Assembly: GCA_002402725.1 (NCBI GenBank)
Contig: DHGL01000040.1
Span: forward strand, 18,946-52,237
Origin: Anaerolineaceae bacterium UBA4799
GTDB lineage: Bacteria > Chloroflexota > Anaerolineae > Anaerolineales > Anaerolineaceae
Direction: 5' to 3'
Length of the DNA stretch: 33,292 bases
The notes under the pieces were generated by a model, which ran no database searches, had not been told where the DNA came from, and saw only the letters and a program-made list of their open reading frames with translations. Shown piece by piece: positions 16,785-24,956 of the stretch (positions within the stretch are counted from its first letter, which is position 1; each line of letters opens with the position of its first letter). A program made the position numbers and the translations under genes.

Positions 16785-17798
16785 ATGAACACACAGAAAG
16801 TATATGTCGAATGGGAGCCATTGAAATCGCTCCCGGGATTGCGCTTCAGGCACTTCGCTGGCGAAGAAGACCACCAGATACGCCTCGATATTTTCAACGC
16901 CTGCAAAGAAATCAGCGGCATTGAATATGTCAGCACACTGGAGGATATCAGAAACGACGCAAAATGGACCAAAAACTATGATATCTACCAGAACTTGCTG
17001 TATGTCGAAGTAGAGGATAAGCCAGTGGCTTATTTCGGTTATTCCTGGGATAGCGAACCAGATGGCAAGGTTATCTACAATCCGTTCGGCATGCTGCTGC
17101 AGGAGTATTGGGGACGCGGGATTGCTTCGCTGATGTTGCAGTTTGCCGAGGAAAAATGCCGGGAGATTGCTTCTGAAAAACACAGCGGCATGGATCGACG
17201 CTTCCGCATCTGGAGAAAAAAGAAGGCCGTTGAAGCCGTGAAATTCCTGCAAAATAAGGGATATGCCATTGAACGCTACTTTTTTGGAATGAACCGCCCC
17301 ATCGACCTGCCACTGGACGAACACCTCCTCCCTCCTGGTTTGGAGATACGTCCGGTAGAACCCGCTCATTACCGCGCAATCTGGAACGCTGACAACGAAT
17401 CTTTCAAAGACCACTGGGGGTACACTGAACCCACCGAAGAAATGTATGAAGCCTGGCAGAATGACCGCATGTTCCAGCCGCAACTTTGGAAGATCGCCTG
17501 GGATGGTGACCAGGTTGTGGGAATTGTCCAGAACATGCTGGACGATGAAGAAAACCGCACCTACAACCGCAAACGCGGCTACACTGAAAACATCTCGGTA
17601 CGCCGCCCATGGCGCGGGAAAGGTGTAGCCGGCGCCCTCATCGCCGAAAGCATCCGCATGTTCCGCGCGATGGGCATGGACCACACCCATCTATCAGTGG
17701 ACGCGGAAAACCTCAGCGGCGCGCTGAAACTCTATCAAAACCTGGGGTATGCAGTAGATGAATCCCAAACCAGCTATAACCTTTTCAAGCCTTTTTGA
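16785..17798 (+). CDS. Tandem-domain GNAT acetyltransferase
   Basis: 337 residues with two GNAT domains, about 15-175 and 185-337. The acetyl-CoA loop is visible in both: QEYWGRGIASLML (106-118) and RRPWRGKGVAGALI (about 270). The second domain ends with the usual LYQNLGYAV. Tandem GNATs include mycothiol synthase MshD and antibiotic or small-molecule acetylases. No other mycothiol gene is here, so the substrate is unknown. The hydrolase gene follows after 19 nt and may be co-transcribed. Confidence 0.85.
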   Translation: MNTQKVYVEWEPLKSLPGLRFRHFAGEEDHQIRLDIFNACKEISGIEYVSTLEDIRNDAKWTKNYDIYQNLLYVEVEDKPVAYFGYSWDSEPDGKVIYNPFGMLLQEYWGRGIASLMLQFAEEKCREIASEKHSGMDRRFRIWRKKKAVEAVKFLQNKGYAIERYFFGMNRPIDLPLDEHLLPPGLEIRPVEPAHYRAIWNADNESFKDHWGYTEPTEEMYEAWQNDRMFQPQLWKIAWDGDQVVGIVQNMLDDEENRTYNRKRGYTENISVRRPWRGKGVAGALIAESIRMFRAMGMDHTHLSVDAENLSGALKLYQNLGYAVDESQTSYNLFKPF

Positions 17799-17817
17799 TG
17801 TATAGCGAACACAATGA

Positions 17818-18561
17818 ATGAATAACCTGCCAACCCAATACCTTGATCTGCCAACCCTGAGGGTAGCCTATTGCGAAACCGGCAGCGGGAACAACCTGAT
17901 GCTGCTGCACGGCAACTCAGAAAGTAAAAGCATCTTCAAGCAATACCAAACGGAGTGTTTCGCCGACTTCCATACATACGCGCTTGATAGCCGCGGGCAC
18001 GGTCAAAGCCGGTCAGTCGATACTGAATATACTATCCCGCAGTTCTGTCAGGATGTGATCAATTTCTGTCAGGAGAAAGGCATCCGTAAAACCCACCTGG
18101 TGGGGTACAGCGACGGCGGCAACATCACGTTGCTGCTGGCGAAAACCGCCCCGCACCTTTTTGACCGCGTTATCGCCATTTCTCCGAATTATCTGGCAAG
18201 CGGCAGCGAAGAGAGATTTTTACAGGCGCTCACACGCCAGTATGACCGCATGAAACGTTGGAACCGCCTGGGGTGGCCAAACCGCAAGAAGATGATGCGT
18301 TACGATTTGATGCTAAACGACATCGGCATCAGCGCTGAGGAATTGAAGTCCATCCGCACAGGCATGCTGATCCTCTATGCTGAGCGGGAAATGATCAAGG
18401 AAGCACATATCAAGCAGATCGCGGAACTGATCCCGAACAGCAAGCTGCAAAGGATCGACGGCTGTCATCACATGAACATACTTAACCAGCCTGGAACGAT
18501 TGCTGCCATCAGAAAATATCTTGATGGAAATCCCAGAGAGGTGAATCAACAGACACCCTGA
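17818..18561 (+). CDS. Alpha/beta-fold hydrolase
   Basis: 247 residues. The oxyanion segment LLHGNSESK (29-37), nucleophile elbow GYSDGG (Ser98) and catalytic His in GCHHMN (217-218) are clear. The acidic residue is not the usual GxxD but probably Glu in LYAEREM (189 or 191). It is a cytosolic serine hydrolase of unknown substrate, perhaps an esterase or peptidase of the proline-iminopeptidase type. There is no good ribosome site, so translation may depend on coupling with the upstream GNAT gene 19 nt away. Confidence 0.82.
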   Translation: MNNLPTQYLDLPTLRVAYCETGSGNNLMLLHGNSESKSIFKQYQTECFADFHTYALDSRGHGQSRSVDTEYTIPQFCQDVINFCQEKGIRKTHLVGYSDGGNITLLLAKTAPHLFDRVIAISPNYLASGSEERFLQALTRQYDRMKRWNRLGWPNRKKMMRYDLMLNDIGISAEELKSIRTGMLILYAEREMIKEAHIKQIAELIPNSKLQRIDGCHHMNILNQPGTIAAIRKYLDGNPREVNQQTP

Positions 18562-18660
18562 CAACCCAAAACCTGCATGGACTTTGTTTCCCATGGTATC
18601 ACCATCCATTCACGATTGTTTTTATACTGGTTAGCGCGGGAAACTTGCCTGTTCTTTAAG

Positions 18661-18688
18661 TTGCCCTATTTTTAAACACCTGTATAAT
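18661..18688 (+). promoter_or_regulatory. Promoter of the Kor-Hdr-Etf operon
   Basis: TTGCCC (18661-18666), a 16-bp spacer and TATAAT (18683-18688). It lies 43 bp before the GTG start of the first gene; AAAGGA (18719-18724) is the ribosome site. No further promoter or terminator is apparent until after etfB. Confidence 0.65.
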
Positions 18689-18731
18689 GAACCTGTAATT
18701 AAAGAGGAATTCAGATCGAAAGGACCATCCG

Positions 18732-19016
18732 GTGAGAGTATTCGATCGCAGACCTCTCAACATCGATACCATCAACATCCCCCACGGACAGGTTTACCTC
18801 ATACCGGACCGCTGTAAAGGCTGTGAACTGTGCGTCCACTTTTGCCCGCAGCACGTGCTCGAAACCTCCAGTGAAATGAACGCCAAGGGGTACCATTATC
18901 CCGCGATCGTTAAGGGAAAAGAAAACGACTGCGTTCATTGTGAATTCTGTACTCTGATTTGTTCGGAATTCGCCATCTTCACCCTCCCCTTCCCGCAGGA
19001 GACGGTCAATGACTGA
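18732..19016 (+). CDS. korD: 2-oxoacid:ferredoxin oxidoreductase delta subunit (2x[4Fe-4S] ferredoxin)
   Basis: 94 residues with a GTG start placed 7 nt after AAAGGA. Two [4Fe-4S] sites are visible, CKGCELCVHFCP (about 29-40) and CVHCEFCTLICS (about 67-78). It carries electrons from the thiamine-diphosphate site of the KorAB core to external ferredoxin or the next complex. The order D-A-B-C is that of the oorDABC 2-oxoglutarate:acceptor oxidoreductase operon. It overlaps korA by 8 nt. Confidence 0.88.
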   Translation: MRVFDRRPLNIDTINIPHGQVYLIPDRCKGCELCVHFCPQHVLETSSEMNAKGYHYPAIVKGKENDCVHCEFCTLICSEFAIFTLPFPQETVND

Positions 19017-20157
19017 TACTGTGCTAAGTGGGCGGCATTTTATGAACGGCGATGAAGCCTGCGCTGAAGGCGCGCTGGCAGCCGGATGCCGTTTCTTTGC
19101 CGGCTATCCCATTACGCCATCAACCGAGGTGGCGGAACATTTATCGCGCAGGCTGCCTCAAGTGGGGGGTGTCTTCATCCAGATGGAGGATGAACTGGGC
19201 AGCATGGCGGCCATTCTAGGAGCCTCAGCCGCCGGGATGCGCGCCATGACCGCCACCTCCGGCCCGGGTTTCAGCCTGATGATGGAGAATATCGGCCTGG
19301 GCATCATGATGGAGATCCCCTGCGTGGTCATCGATGTGATGCGCGGCGCGCCCTCCACCGGATTGCCAACCATGCCCGGGCAATCTGACGTGATGCAGGC
19401 GCGCTGGGGCAGCCACGGTGATTACGAGTCGGTGGCTTATGCACCCTGGTCTCCGCAGGAGATGTTTGACCTCACCATTCACTGCTTTAATGTGGCTGAC
19501 CGCTACCGCCTGCCGGTCTTTTTACTTGCAGACGAGGTGGTGGGGCACATGGTGGAGCGCGTGGTAATTCCCACACCTGATCAGGTTTCCCTCTGGGAGC
19601 GTAAGCGTCCCTCCGTGCCACCCGGAGAACCTTTCAGACCCTATGCAGTGAAAGACGATGACCTTGTACCGCCAATGGCTCTGGCCGGGGATGGATACAA
19701 GGTCCACCTCACCGGGTTGACGCATGATGAACGCGGTTACCCAGAGATGACCGCGGAAGCACATCACGAGCTGGTTACCCGCCTGGTGAACAAGGTGCGC
19801 GTCAACCGCTCAGACCTGCTCCTCAGCGAAGGGTTCGACCTGGAAGGCGCGGAAATCCTTGTCATTTCCTATGGCTGCACCGCGCGCTCAGCGCGCCGGG
19901 CTGTGCGTGACGCGCGCGCTCAGGGTGTACATGCTGGCTTACTGCGCCTCGTTTCACTGTGGCCTTTCGCTGAAGAAGCGGTGAAACAAGCCGCAGCCGG
20001 GGCCAAACACATCATCGTTGCAGAAATGAACCTGGGGCAGATGAGCCGCGAGGTTGAACGCTGTCTTGGCCGACCGGTCAATGGCGTTTTTCACGCCGGC
20101 GGCGCCATGATCCCACCGGACCCGATCCTGCAGGCGATAATGGAGACGGCAAAATGA
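19009..20157 (+). CDS. korA: 2-oxoacid:ferredoxin oxidoreductase alpha subunit
   Basis: 382 residues. The N-terminal pyrimidine-binding domain has GYPITPSTE (about 28-36), QMEDELGSMAAILGASAAG and TSGPGFSLMMENIG, characteristic of the alpha subunit of OFOR enzymes. The MPGQSDVMQARWG segment favours the 2-oxoglutarate (Kor/Oor) or broad 2-oxoacid group rather than pyruvate enzymes. Together with KorB it decarboxylates a 2-oxoacid to the acyl-CoA and reduces low-potential Fe-S clusters. It overlaps korB by 4 nt (ATGA). Confidence 0.9.
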   Translation: MTDTVLSGRHFMNGDEACAEGALAAGCRFFAGYPITPSTEVAEHLSRRLPQVGGVFIQMEDELGSMAAILGASAAGMRAMTATSGPGFSLMMENIGLGIMMEIPCVVIDVMRGAPSTGLPTMPGQSDVMQARWGSHGDYESVAYAPWSPQEMFDLTIHCFNVADRYRLPVFLLADEVVGHMVERVVIPTPDQVSLWERKRPSVPPGEPFRPYAVKDDDLVPPMALAGDGYKVHLTGLTHDERGYPEMTAEAHHELVTRLVNKVRVNRSDLLLSEGFDLEGAEILVISYGCTARSARRAVRDARAQGVHAGLLRLVSLWPFAEEAVKQAAAGAKHIIVAEMNLGQMSREVERCLGRPVNGVFHAGGAMIPPDPILQAIMETAK

Positions 20158-20987
20158 CCGCCCTGCAGTTCGTGGAAAATCACCCGCTGGATAAATTAAT
20201 TCGCGCGGACCGCATGCCGCACATCTGGTGCCCGGGCTGCGGCATTGGCATCGCCATGCGCTGCTACGCCCAGTCCATCCTGGATTCCGGCTTTCCAGTT
20301 GAACGGCACGTGGTGGTTTCGGGCATTGGCTGTTCAGGCAGGGTGGCGGGGTATATGAACCTCGATTCCTACCATACCACGCATGGCCGTGCCATTCCCT
20401 TTGCCACCGGGATTATACTGGCAAGACCGGAACTGATGGTGACTGTTTTCAGCGGCGATGGCGACCTGGTAGCCATTGGCGGTAATCACCTCATCCACGC
20501 AGCCAGGCGCAATATTAATCTGAAGATCATGTGCATCAATAATTTCAACTTTGGCATGACCGGCGGGCAGTTTGGCCCCACCACCCCCAAAGGCGCGCAC
20601 GCGACCACCGCGCCTTATGGCAACCCCGAAATGCCCTTCAACCTGCCTTACCTGCTGGCAGCGGCGGGAGCAAATTATGTTGCCCGCTGGACCACGCTGC
20701 ACGCCCGCCAGTTGAAAAGCGCCATCCTTGAGGCCTTTGCAAAACCGGGGTTCACTTTCATTGAAGTGCTGGCTCCCTGCCCTATCGGTTTTGGTAAATC
20801 CAATAATATCAATGACGGACTGGAAGAGATGGAATTATATCGAAATCGCTGTGAGCTGGTGCGGGATGGTGACGTGCGCACAGACGACCTGGTGATTGAC
20901 CTGCGGGAAGATAAGCCAATCATGATCGGAAAACTACTGGAACGCAACCGTCCGCCTTACCAGCCGGCTCAGGTAACCGGGAGTTAG
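20154..20987 (+). CDS. korB: 2-oxoacid:ferredoxin oxidoreductase beta subunit
   Basis: 277 residues. The thiamine diphosphate and metal-binding region reads SGDGDLVAIGGNHLIHA, followed by NNFNFGMTGGQFGPTTP. CPGCGIGIAMRCY near residue 23 holds Cys ligands of the proximal [4Fe-4S] cluster. These are hallmarks of the catalytic beta subunit. Substrate preference is not settled; 2-oxoglutarate is the best guess from operon order. It acts in the cytosol. Confidence 0.92.
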   Translation: MTALQFVENHPLDKLIRADRMPHIWCPGCGIGIAMRCYAQSILDSGFPVERHVVVSGIGCSGRVAGYMNLDSYHTTHGRAIPFATGIILARPELMVTVFSGDGDLVAIGGNHLIHAARRNINLKIMCINNFNFGMTGGQFGPTTPKGAHATTAPYGNPEMPFNLPYLLAAAGANYVARWTTLHARQLKSAILEAFAKPGFTFIEVLAPCPIGFGKSNNINDGLEEMELYRNRCELVRDGDVRTDDLVIDLREDKPIMIGKLLERNRPPYQPAQVTGS

Positions 20988-21018
20988 GGTTTCAAGCCAA
21001 TTATGAGAGATTGTTGAG

Positions 21019-21567
21019 ATGAAGAAAGAGATACGCATTTCTGGTTTCGGCGGACAGGGGGTTGCCCTGGCAGGGTACATCCTGGGCAAAGCGCTGAGCA
21101 TTTACAGCGATTACGAGGCTGTGATGACCCAGTCTTACGGTCCAGAAGCGCGCGGAGGGGCTTCAAGTGTCAACCTGGTCATCTCTGATGAACCCATAGA
21201 TTATCCTTTCGTGCAGCAACCTGACATTCTGGTGGCACTTTCAACGGAAGGATACACGCATTTCCGGCACACTGCCAAAGATGGCGCGACCATTATTGTT
21301 GAACGTGACCTGGTCACCCCGGCTGATGGTGACAATCCTTACTGCATCCCCGCCACGCGCCTGGCGGAGGACCTGGGCAGACGCGTGGTGACCAACGTGG
21401 TAATGGTTGGTTACTTCACTGCCGTCACCGCGCTGGTCACTCCCGAAGCCGTTGAGAAGGCTATCAGCGATTCTGTAAAACCGAAGACCTTGCCGCTGAA
21501 CCTGAAAGCCTTCGCGGCCGGGTTTAATGCACCGCTCGTGAAATTCAATAGCCGGGGAGAAAAATGA
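21019..21567 (+). CDS. korC: 2-oxoacid:ferredoxin oxidoreductase gamma subunit
   Basis: 182 residues of the gamma domain: ISGFGGQGVALAGYILGKA at the N-terminus and QSYGPEARGGASS, typical of OFOR gamma subunits, which help bind CoA. It follows korB by 31 nt, the only real gap in the operon, and overlaps the HdrA fusion gene by 4 nt (ATGA). That coupling ties the oxidoreductase directly to the Hdr genes. Confidence 0.92.
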   Translation: MKKEIRISGFGGQGVALAGYILGKALSIYSDYEAVMTQSYGPEARGGASSVNLVISDEPIDYPFVQQPDILVALSTEGYTHFRHTAKDGATIIVERDLVTPADGDNPYCIPATRLAEDLGRRVVTNVVMVGYFTAVTALVTPEAVEKAISDSVKPKTLPLNLKAFAAGFNAPLVKFNSRGEK

Positions 21568-24500
21568 GCGGCGCTGTCATGGTCATCGGTGGGGGTATCG
21601 CCGGCATCCAGGCTTCGCTTGACCTGGCCAAAGGGGGAGCCAAAGTCGTGCTGGTGGAACGCGCGCCGACCATCGGCGGGGTGATGGCGGTGCTGGATAA
21701 GAACTTCCCCACCCTCGACTGCTCCATCTGCATTGAAGCCCCGAAAATGTCAGAGGTCGGGCTGCACCCGAACATCGAAATCCTTTCTCCGGCTGAGGTA
21801 TTACACATAGAAGGAGAAACCGGCGCCTTCAGGGTGCAGGTGCGCCAGCAAACCCGCTATGTCACCAACGCCTGCACGCGATGCGGTGAATGTACCACCG
21901 TCTGCCCGGTGGTGCTGCCCAACGAGTACGATTCGGGCATGGCGGCACGCAAGGCCATCTACACGCCCATCCCTCAATCAGTTCCCGGCGCATACCTCAT
22001 TGACATGGCACACTGTCTGAACGACCCGCCAAATTACATCCCCTGCAATCACTGCCAGCAGGTGTGTCCACCAGGCGCCATCGACTTTTTGCTCCCGCCT
22101 GAAACCGTAAGCGAGCGCGAAGTAAGCGCCATCATTCTGGCTACCGGTTATGACATGCTCGACCCGCGGGCGCTTAAGGAATATGGCTACGGAACCCACA
22201 CCGATATCCTCACCGCGTTGGAATTTGAGAGGCTTATCAACTCAGCCGGGCCGACCGGCGGGGAGATCATCCGCCCATCCGACGGCAAACACCCTGAGAA
22301 CATCCTGTTTGTTCTATGCATCGGTTCCCGCGACCAGCGTCACGCGCAGCATTGCTCACGCTTTTGCTGCATGTACTCCATCAAGCACGCCTACCAGGCG
22401 CTGGACCACGGCATCACGGATGTGAGCGTACTATACATGGATATCCGCGCGTACGGTAAAGGCTTTGACGGCTTCTGGCAGCGTACGCAGGCGCAAGGCG
22501 CCAGGTTTATTCACGGCCGTCCATCGCGCATCGCTGATAATGAAGACGGGCGCATCAAAGTTATCTACGAGGATATCGAAGCCGCTGCCAGGCGTGAATC
22601 GCAATTCGATATGGTCGTGCTGGCAAACGCCGTCATCCCGCCGCCAGGGTTGGATGAACTGGCAGCGCGATTGGGCATTGAAATGAATGCCGACGGGTTC
22701 ATCCTTTCCAACGAGTGCGCCGGAGGACTGGTGATGACCACCCGACCCGGCATCTACGCAGCGGGCTGCGTCTCAGGTCCCAAAGACATCCCCGATAGCG
22801 TCGCCGAGGGCAGCGGTGCTGCCGCGCTCGCCATGCGCCACCTCAGCGAGCGCAACTGGCCCGAACCACCGGAGGTTGAACCCGTGCCGGATATTGAGAC
22901 ACCGCGCGTCGGGGTATTCGTGTGTCACTGCGGCAGCAACATCGCCGGCGTGGTGGATGTGGAACGCGTAGCCGCGTACGCGCGGACACTACCGGACGTG
23001 GTTTACGCCAGCAACCAGATGTTTTCCTGCGCCGGCAATACCCAGCAGGAAATCGAGGAGACCATCCGCCGTGAAGGCATTACCCGCGTGGTCATCGCCG
23101 CCTGCTCGCCCAAAACCCACGAATCCATCTTCCGGGATGTGCTCAACCGTGCCGGGTTGAATCCTTACCTGCTGGAAATGTCCAACATCCGCAACATGGA
23201 TTCATGGGTGCATAAACAGGACAAGGAAAATGCCACCATCAAAGCCATGGATATGGTGGAGATGGCGGTAGCCAAAGCGCGTTTGCTGACCCCGCTTTCG
23301 GTCTCACACCTCGAGGTCAAACAAACCGCTCTGGTGATTGGTGGAGGCATCGCCGGCATGACCGCCGCCGCGGCGCTGGCGCAGCAGGGGTTCACCACTC
23401 ACCTGGTCGAAAAAAGCGCCCGCCTGGGCGGCTTGCTCAACCATCTGGATACCATCGCCCCCAGCGGCATCCGCGCCGCCGATATGGTAGCCGCCAAGGA
23501 ACGGGAACTGAAGAAAAGCCATGTCCATATCCATTTGAACACGACCATCGAAATGATCAGCGGCCTGGTGGGAGATTTCTCCGCCCGGTTAAGCAGCGGC
23601 GAGACGCTGCGCGCCGGCGCGGTAGTGGTCTCCACAGGTTCAGGTACTTACCAGCCGCATGAGTTTAATAACGAAAACGACCCGTGCGTTATCACCAACC
23701 TCGACCTCGAGCGGATGATGCAGAGCGGAACGCCTTCAGCCAAAAAAATCACATTCATCTCCTGCGTGGGCTCACGCCAGGGCAGCGCCGGTTGTTCGCG
23801 CTACTGCTGCACCTCGATGATCCACCAGGCCTTAAGACTACGCGAGACGGGAGCCCAGGTGCGGGTGCTCAGCAAAGACATCCGCACCTACAGCCGCAAC
23901 GCCGAAGAGCCTTACCAGCAGGCCATGCGCGCGGGTGTGCAGTTTTTCAGGTACGCAGACCTGCCCCCGCAGAAAGCCCTCAGCTGGCAGGATGGGCAGG
24001 TGATATTTACTGATGAACTGCTCCATCAGAAAATCAGCATAGACACTGACTTGCTGGTGCTGGTAAGCGGGCTGACGCCGCTCGAAGACAACCTGGCTGA
24101 CCAGTTGAAGTTATCGCGCAGTGAGGATGGGTTTTACATGGAGTTGCACCCCAAACTGGGGCCGGCGGAAACTGCCATCCAGGGAGTGTACCTGGCGGGA
24201 ACAACCCAGGGTGCCAAGGATATCCGCGAATCCATCGCGCAGGCGCTGGCCACCGCGGGCAAAGCCGGCGCGCTGCTGGCGCGCGGCGTCATCGAAAAGG
24301 AACCGTTAACCGCGCACCTTATCCCACAGCTATGCGTGGGTTGCATGCGCTGCGTCAAGGTCTGCCCCTTTAACGCCATTGAACAGATCGGTCTGCCCGG
24401 CAAGGGCGGCACGGTAAAGATATTGGAAGCCGCCTGCATGGGCTGCGGCACCTGCGCTGCCGAGTGTGCTGTGCAGGCCATCGAGATGCCGTACTTCACG

Positions 24501-24956
24501 CGCAAGCAAATCCTGGCGCAGGTTGATGCCGCGCTGGCTGAACACCCTGAGCGAAAATGCCTGGTATTCACCTGCAACTGGTGTTCTTACGCCGGGGCTG
24601 ACCTGGCAGGCATCGAGAAACGGCAGTATCCCACCTCGGCGCGCGTCATCCGCACCATGTGCTCAGCGCGTTTCGAAGAAGCATTTATCGCGCGCGCCTT
24701 TGAACAAGGCGCCGGGGCTGTGCTCGTTACTGGCTGCCGGCTGACAGAAACCGGGTCAGATTGCCACTACAACTACGCCAACCGCCTGACGGAAAAGCGC
24801 TTCCAGAACTGGCAGCGCAAGTTCCAGAACAAAGGCATCGCGCCTGAACGGTTGCAATTGCGCTGGATCTCGGCGGCTGAAGGCAAGGAATTCGCTGAAA
24901 AGATCACCGAGATGGACGAGGTAGTGAGGAGATACCGCGAAAATGACGAACGATGA
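21564..24956 (+). CDS. hdrA: HdrA-HdrA-MvhD fusion, putative electron-bifurcating flavoprotein
   Basis: 1130 residues in one frame. Module 1 (1-430) has an FAD loop GGGIAGIQAS (9-18), an inserted ferredoxin (CTRCGECTTVCP, 104-115; Cys151; CNHCQQVCP, 161-169) and the HdrA cluster motif Cys252...Cys264...Cys268-Cys269. Module 2 (448-910) has the HdrA N-terminal domain (VFVCHCGSNIAGVVD, 451-465), a second FAD loop GGGIAGMTAA (593-602) and the motif Cys734...Cys744...Cys748-Cys749, but no inserted ferredoxin. A C-terminal ferredoxin follows (CVGCMRCVKVCP, 924-935; Cys958-Cys968). An MvhD-like [2Fe-2S] domain closes it (Cys1004, 1007, 1033, 1058, 1067). HdrA is normally a homodimer; this looks like a covalent pseudo-dimer. 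By family it should bifurcate or confurcate electrons at flavin. It is flanked by kor and hdr/etf genes with overlaps. Confidence 0.9.
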   Translation: MSGAVMVIGGGIAGIQASLDLAKGGAKVVLVERAPTIGGVMAVLDKNFPTLDCSICIEAPKMSEVGLHPNIEILSPAEVLHIEGETGAFRVQVRQQTRYVTNACTRCGECTTVCPVVLPNEYDSGMAARKAIYTPIPQSVPGAYLIDMAHCLNDPPNYIPCNHCQQVCPPGAIDFLLPPETVSEREVSAIILATGYDMLDPRALKEYGYGTHTDILTALEFERLINSAGPTGGEIIRPSDGKHPENILFVLCIGSRDQRHAQHCSRFCCMYSIKHAYQALDHGITDVSVLYMDIRAYGKGFDGFWQRTQAQGARFIHGRPSRIADNEDGRIKVIYEDIEAAARRESQFDMVVLANAVIPPPGLDELAARLGIEMNADGFILSNECAGGLVMTTRPGIYAAGCVSGPKDIPDSVAEGSGAAALAMRHLSERNWPEPPEVEPVPDIETPRVGVFVCHCGSNIAGVVDVERVAAYARTLPDVVYASNQMFSCAGNTQQEIEETIRREGITRVVIAACSPKTHESIFRDVLNRAGLNPYLLEMSNIRNMDSWVHKQDKENATIKAMDMVEMAVAKARLLTPLSVSHLEVKQTALVIGGGIAGMTAAAALAQQGFTTHLVEKSARLGGLLNHLDTIAPSGIRAADMVAAKERELKKSHVHIHLNTTIEMISGLVGDFSARLSSGETLRAGAVVVSTGSGTYQPHEFNNENDPCVITNLDLERMMQSGTPSAKKITFISCVGSRQGSAGCSRYCCTSMIHQALRLRETGAQVRVLSKDIRTYSRNAEEPYQQAMRAGVQFFRYADLPPQKALSWQDGQVIFTDELLHQKISIDTDLLVLVSGLTPLEDNLADQLKLSRSEDGFYMELHPKLGPAETAIQGVYLAGTTQGAKDIRESIAQALATAGKAGALLARGVIEKEPLTAHLIPQLCVGCMRCVKVCPFNAIEQIGLPGKGGTVKILEAACMGCGTCAAECAVQAIEMPYFTRKQILAQVDAALAEHPERKCLVFTCNWCSYAGADLAGIEKRQYPTSARVIRTMCSARFEEAFIARAFEQGAGAVLVTGCRLTETGSDCHYNYANRLTEKRFQNWQRKFQNKGIAPERLQLRWISAAEGKEFAEKITEMDEVVRRYRENDER

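Noticed and set aside
16767..17690. Long minus-strand open frame (307 codons) opposite the GNAT gene
   Set aside because: It mirrors a clear two-domain acetyltransferase with motifs on the plus strand; the antisense translation shows no recognisable motif.
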